Shown piece after piece: positions 59,828 through 64,000 of a DNA stretch of 64,000 nt. The position numbers and the translations under genes were made by a program. Numbering within the stretch: position 1 is the first letter of the stretch; every line of letters starts with the position of its first letter. This DNA comes from JAJNBA01 sp035512775 (GTDB lineage: Bacteria > Actinomycetota > UBA4738 > HRBIN12), in the NCBI GenBank assembly GCA_035512775.1, contig DATKDI010000024.1, positions 1 to 64,000 on the forward strand, given 5' to 3'. The notes beneath the pieces are model-generated. The model searched no databases. It worked only from the letters and a program-made list of their open reading frames with translations, and was not told the origin of the DNA.

Positions 59828-61366
59828 ATGCTCCTGGAGGAGGTCGCGGCGGCGTCGGCAGACGTCGCCGCGACCTCGTCCCGACTGAAGAAGGTTGAGC
59901 GACTCTCGTCGGTGCTGTCGGGACTTCGTCCCGACGAGGTCCCCATCGCGGTGGCCTACCTGTCCGGCGCGCTCCCGCACGGTTCGATCGGGGTGGGGTG
60001 GGCGTCGCTCCGAAACGTGCCCTCGCCGGCGACGGATGCGACGCTCGAACTCGTCGAGGTCGATGAGACCCTCGACCGGATCGGCGGCCTCGGTGGCACC
60101 GGGTCGCAGGCGGCTCGCCGAGAAGCGCTCCACGATCTGTTCGGGAGGGCCACCGAGCGGGAACACGACTTCCTGCGCAGCCTCCTGATGGGTGACATCC
60201 GCCAGGGTGCCCTCGAAGGCGTGATGGTCGACGCCGTCGCACGAGCCGCGGAGGTGCCCACTCCCGAGGTCCGCCGGGCGGCGATGCTGGCCGGCGACCT
60301 GGGCGCCGTCGCCGCCGCGGCGATCGAAGGAGGCAGCGCCGCTCTCACCCGATTCCGACTCTCGCTCCTGACCCCACTGAAGCCGATGCTCGCCCAGTCC
60401 GCCGAAGACATCCGCGCCGCATCCGAACGGATCCGGCCTGGCGCCGTCGAATGGAAGCTCGACGGCGCCCGGATCCAGATCCACCGGCTCGGGGACGAGG
60501 TCCGCGTGTTCACGCGGAACCTCGCCGATGTGACCGGTCGGGTGCCGGAGATCGTGGGGACGATCCGGCGGCTCCCGTTGGAAGCGGCCGTCTTCGACGC
60601 CGAGGCGATCGCCCTTCGGCCCGACGGACGTCCGCATCCCTTCGGCCTGACGATGAGCCGGTTCGGGAGCCGCAGCCGACGTGACCTCGAGGAGCTCCGC
60701 GCGGACTACCCACTCTCCGCGTTCGTCTTCGACGTCCTGCATCTCGACGGGCAGGACCTGATCGACCAGCCCGCCGCCGAGCGGTTCGCCGCGCTCGAGG
60801 AACGGCTTCCCGATGAGTTGCGCGTGACGAGGATCGTGACCGGCGATGCCGACGAGGCCGAACGCTTCCTCGACGACGCGCTGGCACGCGGTCACGAGGG
60901 TGTGATGGTGAAGGCGCTCGACGCGCCGTACGAGGCAGGGAGGCGCGGGGCAAGCTGGATCAAGGTGAAGCGTGCGAACACACTCGACCTCGTGATCCTC
61001 GCGGCCGAGTGGGGGCACGGTCGCCGGCAGGGATGGCTCAGCAACCTGCACCTCGGCGCGCGCGACCCGGCGACCGGCGGGTTCGTCATGCTCGGCAAGA
61101 CCTTCAAGGGCATGACCGACGAGATGCTCACCTGGCAGACGGAACGCTTGCAGCAGATCGAGACGAGCCGCGAGGGCATCACCGTGCATGTGCGCCCGGA
61201 GCTCGTCGTCGAGGTCGCGTTCGACGGTCTCCAAACGAGCACGCGCTATCCCGGAGGGGTGGCCCTTCGCTTCGCGCGCGTGAAGGGCTATCGGCCCGAC
61301 AAGGGTGTCGAAGAGGCCGACACCATCGAAACCGTCCGAGAGATCCACGCTCGATCGGTGAGTTGA
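59828..61366 (+). CDS. ATP-dependent DNA ligase
   Basis: 512 residues. N-terminal helical DNA-binding domain, nucleotidyltransferase motif I EWKLDGARIQIHR around residue 208 (lysine adenylated by ATP), motif III-like SAFVFDVLHLDG, GHEGVMVKAL and WIKVKR (motif V) and the OB-fold tail. LigB/archaeal-type architecture. Seals nicks; a repair role is likely as NAD-ligase would serve replication. Followed at 2 bp by a Nudix gene. Confidence 0.93.
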   Translation: MLLEEVAAASADVAATSSRLKKVERLSSVLSGLRPDEVPIAVAYLSGALPHGSIGVGWASLRNVPSPATDATLELVEVDETLDRIGGLGGTGSQAARREALHDLFGRATEREHDFLRSLLMGDIRQGALEGVMVDAVARAAEVPTPEVRRAAMLAGDLGAVAAAAIEGGSAALTRFRLSLLTPLKPMLAQSAEDIRAASERIRPGAVEWKLDGARIQIHRLGDEVRVFTRNLADVTGRVPEIVGTIRRLPLEAAVFDAEAIALRPDGRPHPFGLTMSRFGSRSRRDLEELRADYPLSAFVFDVLHLDGQDLIDQPAAERFAALEERLPDELRVTRIVTGDADEAERFLDDALARGHEGVMVKALDAPYEAGRRGASWIKVKRANTLDLVILAAEWGHGRRQGWLSNLHLGARDPATGGFVMLGKTFKGMTDEMLTWQTERLQQIETSREGITVHVRPELVVEVAFDGLQTSTRYPGGVALRFARVKGYRPDKGVEEADTIETVREIHARSVS

Positions 61367-61368
61367 CG

Positions 61369-61848
61369 ATGCCGAAGCTGAGCGCCGGTCTCCTGGTGTG
61401 TCGGTTGGTCGACGGCGAACCGGAGGTGCTGCTGGTGCATCCCGGGGGTCCCTACTGGACCAGGAAAGACGACGGCGCCTGGTCCATCCCCAAAGGGGAG
61501 CACGGGTCCGGCGAGGATCCGCTCGAGGTGGCGTCCCGGGAATTCCGCGAGGAGCTGGGGACCGATCCGCCCGATCTCGGATCGCCCATGTTCCTCGGCG
61601 AGCTGCGTCAGCCGAGCGGGAAGATCGTGAGCGCCTGGGCGGTGCAGGGAGATGTGGACGTCAGCGACGTGCACAGCAACACGTTCACGATGGAATGGCC
61701 GCCCGGCTCGGGCCGGACGGGCGAGTTCCCGGAGGTGGACCGAGCAGGATGGTTCGACCTGGAGACCGCTCGGATGAAGCTCCTCCGGGGTCAGCTCGGG
61801 TTCATCGATCGACTCTCGGAGCTGTTGGACGACGGCTCGGCGGAGTGA
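61369..61848 (+). CDS. Nudix hydrolase
   Basis: 159 residues. Nudix box GEHGSGEDPLEVASREFREELGT fits GX5EX7REUXEEXGU exactly (given as the span near residues 43-65). N-terminal SAGLLVCRLVDGEPEVLLVHPGGPYW is typical of the ADP-ribose/diadenosine-type subfamily. Coupled to the ligase gene (2 bp gap). May remove by-products of nucleotide damage; substrate unknown. Confidence 0.9.
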   Translation: MPKLSAGLLVCRLVDGEPEVLLVHPGGPYWTRKDDGAWSIPKGEHGSGEDPLEVASREFREELGTDPPDLGSPMFLGELRQPSGKIVSAWAVQGDVDVSDVHSNTFTMEWPPGSGRTGEFPEVDRAGWFDLETARMKLLRGQLGFIDRLSELLDDGSAE

Positions 61849-61857
61849 ACCGGAACG

Positions 61858-62243
61858 CTAGACGGTCTCCCAGAGACCCATCACGTTGCCTTCTGAGTCC
61901 TTGAAGTAGGCGTACGCGCCATGCCGGGCATCTCCGTCCGCGCGTGGACGGTGCTGCCGCCGGCGGCCTCGATCTTCTTCAGCGCGTCGTCGATCCCATC
62001 GACCTCGATCGTGATCACGGGTGAAGGCGTATCCGCAGCGCGCTTCATCAGTCCACCGTTGATCGCGCCGGGCTCCGTCGGCGCCTGCGTCTTGTCGTCG
62101 ACCGGCGTCGTCAGCGCGAGGGTGTAGAGACCCATGGCCTCCCCCTGCATGTCCTGCAGCTGCCATCCGAAGATCGAGCCGTAGAACTCCTTGGCCCTCG
62201 GGATGTCGTCCGTCGGGATCTCGAAGTGCACGACCTTGCCCAT
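61858..62243 (-). pseudogene. VOC-family (glyoxalase) protein, frameshift near its end
   Basis: MGKVVHFEIPTDDIPRAKEFYGSIFGWQL through HARTEMPGM in one frame; the last residues GAYAYFKDSEGNVMGLWETV are in the next. One G is missing near 61920 (ATGGCG for ATGGGCG), so sequencing error is plausible. The motif is that of the common VOC bacterial protein with a D.EGN metal site. Otherwise full length. Confidence 0.8.
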
Positions 62244-62327
62244 ATCCGACTCCTCTCTTGGAGCTCTTGGAGCTGGTCCCCGACGATGTCTCACCCTAGT
62301 CAGGGAAACCGACGCCCGTCGAGGTGG

Positions 62328-62873
62328 TCAGCTGAGCGCGGCGATCCCCGATGACCAGGCCGCGTGGAGATCCGCATCCGGAGGGAACCGGCCGTCGAGC
62401 TCCAGGATCGTCATCCCGTGAGCGAACGCCCAGAGGGCACGAGCGCGGTCCGGGTCGCCACCGGCGGCCATGACCACCGGCTCCGCGGTCCATGCTTCGA
62501 GGCCCTGTGGCAACCGCTCGCGCGGAAGCGGCCCGCCCGTCACCAGGCGGTAGAGGTGCGGGTGCGCGAGCGCCCACCGCCGATAGACGCGCGCCAGCTC
62601 TGTGAGCGCCTTGTGGCGCGAGCCGCCATTCCGCAGCGAGCCGACCGCGTCGTGCAGCTGCTGCCCGAGCTCGCGGAAGGCATCGGCCATCAGGAGCACC
62701 TCGAGCTCTTCCTTCGAGTCCACGTGCTTGTAGAGGGAGGGCGCGCGGATCCCCATCCGCGCGGCGACGCGCCGCATCGTGAGTCCATCGGGTCCTTCGC
62801 GTTCGAGGAGCACCCGCGCGGCCGCGACGACGTCGCGGACGCGCGGGGATCGGAGTTCGGGCGCCTCGATCAC
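62328..62873 (-). CDS. TetR-family transcriptional regulator
   Basis: 181 residues: VRDVVAAARVLLEREGPDGLTMRRVAARMGIRAPSLYKHVDSKEELEVLL is the TetR HTH; the C-terminal part (YRRWALAHPHLYRLVTGGPLP, ALWAFAHGMTILELDGRFPPDADLHAAW) is the WHG-type ligand domain. GTG at 62873 overlaps the SRPBCC stop (GTGA), so the two genes form an operon and the repressor probably binds the palindrome before it. Confidence 0.86.
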   Translation of the reverse strand: MIEAPELRSPRVRDVVAAARVLLEREGPDGLTMRRVAARMGIRAPSLYKHVDSKEELEVLLMADAFRELGQQLHDAVGSLRNGGSRHKALTELARVYRRWALAHPHLYRLVTGGPLPRERLPQGLEAWTAEPVVMAAGGDPDRARALWAFAHGMTILELDGRFPPDADLHAAWSSGIAALS

Positions 62874-63325
62874 GAGGCGGCCGGCTTGCGAACCTCGGCG
62901 ACCCGGCGAGCGAGCGCCTCGTTCATCGCGCGGAATCCCTTCGCCGTCCCGCCGTCGCGGAGCTTCTTCCAGAGCAACGGCACCAGGACGCCGCCGAATC
63001 GTTCGGTCTGGGCGAACCGCACACGGCCCGGCCCCGCCTCTTCGATCCGGAAGCGATGCTCTCCATCGAAGATCCACGGGATCATCAGGTGCCCGATCCA
63101 TCGAAGCTCGCGACCGGGCTCGACGGCCAGCACCGTCGGATGCATCGTGATCCCTCGTTCGTCCATCGGTTGGAGCCGGACGTCGAGCTTCGCGCCGACG
63201 CGGAGCTCGCCCTCGACCTTCTCGATGAACGGATTCCACTCCGGATATGCCTGCAGGTCCGTGAGGACCGTCCACGTCGCCTCGGGCGTCCCGTCGAACT
63301 CGATCTCCGTGCTGAGCTCTCTCAT
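62870..63325 (-). CDS. SRPBCC domain protein
   Basis: 151 residues: STEIEFDGTPEATWTVLTDLQAYPEWNPFIEKVEGEL, LRWIGHLMIPWIFDGEHRFRIEE and the long C-terminal helix MNEALARRVAEV give a START-like lipid or ligand-binding fold. ATG preceded by GGAGGACGAG. First gene of a two-gene operon with TetR; may bind or process the inducer. Confidence 0.86.
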   Translation of the reverse strand: MRELSTEIEFDGTPEATWTVLTDLQAYPEWNPFIEKVEGELRVGAKLDVRLQPMDERGITMHPTVLAVEPGRELRWIGHLMIPWIFDGEHRFRIEEAGPGRVRFAQTERFGGVLVPLLWKKLRDGGTAKGFRAMNEALARRVAEVRKPAAS

Positions 63326-63341
63326 CTCGTCCTCCTCCGTC

Positions 63342-63358
63342 GGCTAACGGCGTTAGCC
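63342..63358. promoter_or_regulatory. 17-bp palindrome, probable TetR operator (GGCTAACGGCGTTAGCC)
   Basis: Perfect 7-3-7 inverted repeat 17 bp before the SRPBCC ATG. A related imperfect copy (GCGAACGGTGTTAGC) follows immediately at about 63362-63376. Position fits autoregulation of the SRPBCC-TetR operon. Confidence 0.75.
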
Positions 63359-63428
63359 TAGGCGAACGGTGTTAGCTTGTCGATCGGTACTTCGCGAACC
63401 CAACGGGCCGCCATGGCAGGCTGTCGTG

Positions 63429-64000
63429 GTGACCACCTGGCACGTTCGAGCGGTACGACTCCCGGACGGTCAGACCGTCGAAGACTCTTGGCTCACCGTC
63501 GGCGGATGGAGCGACCAGCCCGGTCCGGGGGCCGAGGAACTGCCTGGGCGATTCGCGCTGCCAGGCTTCGTGGATGCCCATAGCCACGTGAGCTTCGGAG
63601 ACGGCGGCGACGGACCCGTGCCATCGGATCGCGACGGAGCGGAGGCGAACCTCGAGCGATACGCGCGCGCCGGCGTCGCGGTGATCCGCGACGCCGGCGG
63701 CGATCCGAACGTCGTCCTGCGGCTGCCGCACGCGGCCGGCCGCCCCCACGTGGTCGCGGCAGGCCGCCATCTCGCTCCCACCGGGTACTACTTCGAGGCG
63801 GTCCACGACCCCGTCGAAGCCTCCGACCTCGTCGAGGTCGCGCTGCGCGAGCTCGACGCCGGCGCTCGATGGGTCAAGCTTGTCGCGGACTTCACGTCCC
63901 CCGCTGCGCGCGCGGCATCGGGGTCGGCCGTGTCCGAGCCGACCTACGAGAACGGTGTCGTGCGGGACTTGATCACTGCGACGCACGACGCGGGGGGCCG
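63429..64000 (+). CDS. Amidohydrolase family protein, 3'-truncated by window edge
   Basis: At least 190 residues, open to the end of the window. TWHVRAVRLPDGQTVEDSWLTVGG beta-sandwich start, then LPGFVDAHSHVSFGDG with the HxH metal motif of the amidohydrolase superfamily and YARAGVAVIRDAGG. The start is a GTG at 63426 or 63429. Probably imidazolonepropionase- or dipeptidase-like; substrate unknown. Confidence 0.82.
   Translation, partial: MTTWHVRAVRLPDGQTVEDSWLTVGGWSDQPGPGAEELPGRFALPGFVDAHSHVSFGDGGDGPVPSDRDGAEANLERYARAGVAVIRDAGGDPNVVLRLPHAAGRPHVVAAGRHLAPTGYYFEAVHDPVEASDLVEVALRELDAGARWVKLVADFTSPAARAASGSAVSEPTYENGVVRDLITATHDAGG

Overview
The window is high-G+C DNA from an uncultured bacterium, most likely a member of the Actinomycetota. 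The grounds are the many DinB/mycothiol-transferase-type proteins, the zinc-ribbon/cyclase/ATPase regulators, a PPOX-fold protein, frequent GTG/TTG starts and a strong leaderless-promoter signature. A Limnocylindria-like Chloroflexota cannot be excluded. No rRNA, tRNA, CRISPR array, transposase or integrase was found. Genes are mostly short operons on both strands.

Layout. 0-9 kb: threonine catabolism (tdh-kbl), then small metabolic and membrane genes, an AlkZ-like protein, a RidA protein and a truncated haemoglobin. 9-17.5 kb: a haem peroxidase, then two class III cyclase genes interleaved with an alkaline-phosphatase-superfamily gene and two copies of that gene's 3' end. 17.6-19.8 kb: a low-G+C three-gene operon (TIGR04255 family, HTH protein, unknown) that looks acquired. 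20-25 kb: hydrolase, arginase-like gene, folE with an overlapping reductase, and several broken genes. 25-34.5 kb: Fic protein with its own putative operator, three more class III cyclases, and a sigma/anti-sigma pair. 34.5-40.1 kb: gene remnants, two paralogous zinc-binding-type dehydrogenases, a TetR regulator with twin operators, and a methyltransferase.

40.2-51.4 kb is the most unusual part. About sixteen copies of a short GC-rich hairpin repeat (core GCGCCGGGGCGCG, then TGGACATTTAG) delimit segments that mostly hold one small gene each: APH-like kinase, DinB-like protein, STAS proteins, YihY-like and other membrane proteins, a lipoprotein, DUF2188, GNAT, two methyltransferases and a SnoaL-like protein. 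From 43.9 kb to the end of the array every cassette gene lies on the minus strand and the repeat follows its stop codon; many carry their own leaderless promoter. This is the organisation of an integron-like cassette array without an integrase, but the repeats do not match canonical attC sites. Inside it a 459-bp STAS gene unit has perfect 20-bp terminal inverted repeats and a perfect 8-bp target duplication, with a decayed second copy 3.3 kb away.

51.4-64 kb returns to ordinary chromosome: a cyclic-nucleotide-binding protein, an oxidative pentose phosphate cluster (pgl-gnd divergent from zwf), arsR-arsM with a palindromic operator, a 5'-truncated ltrA, an ATP-dependent DNA ligase with a Nudix hydrolase, a TetR/SRPBCC operon with its operator, and the start of an amidohydrolase.

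Two themes run through the window. Many genes begin 6-7 nt after a TANNNT box, indicating leaderless transcripts. Many genes are broken, either by single-base frameshifts (some at homopolymers, so partly possible sequencing error) or as internal-deletion remnants that keep short recognisable ends.
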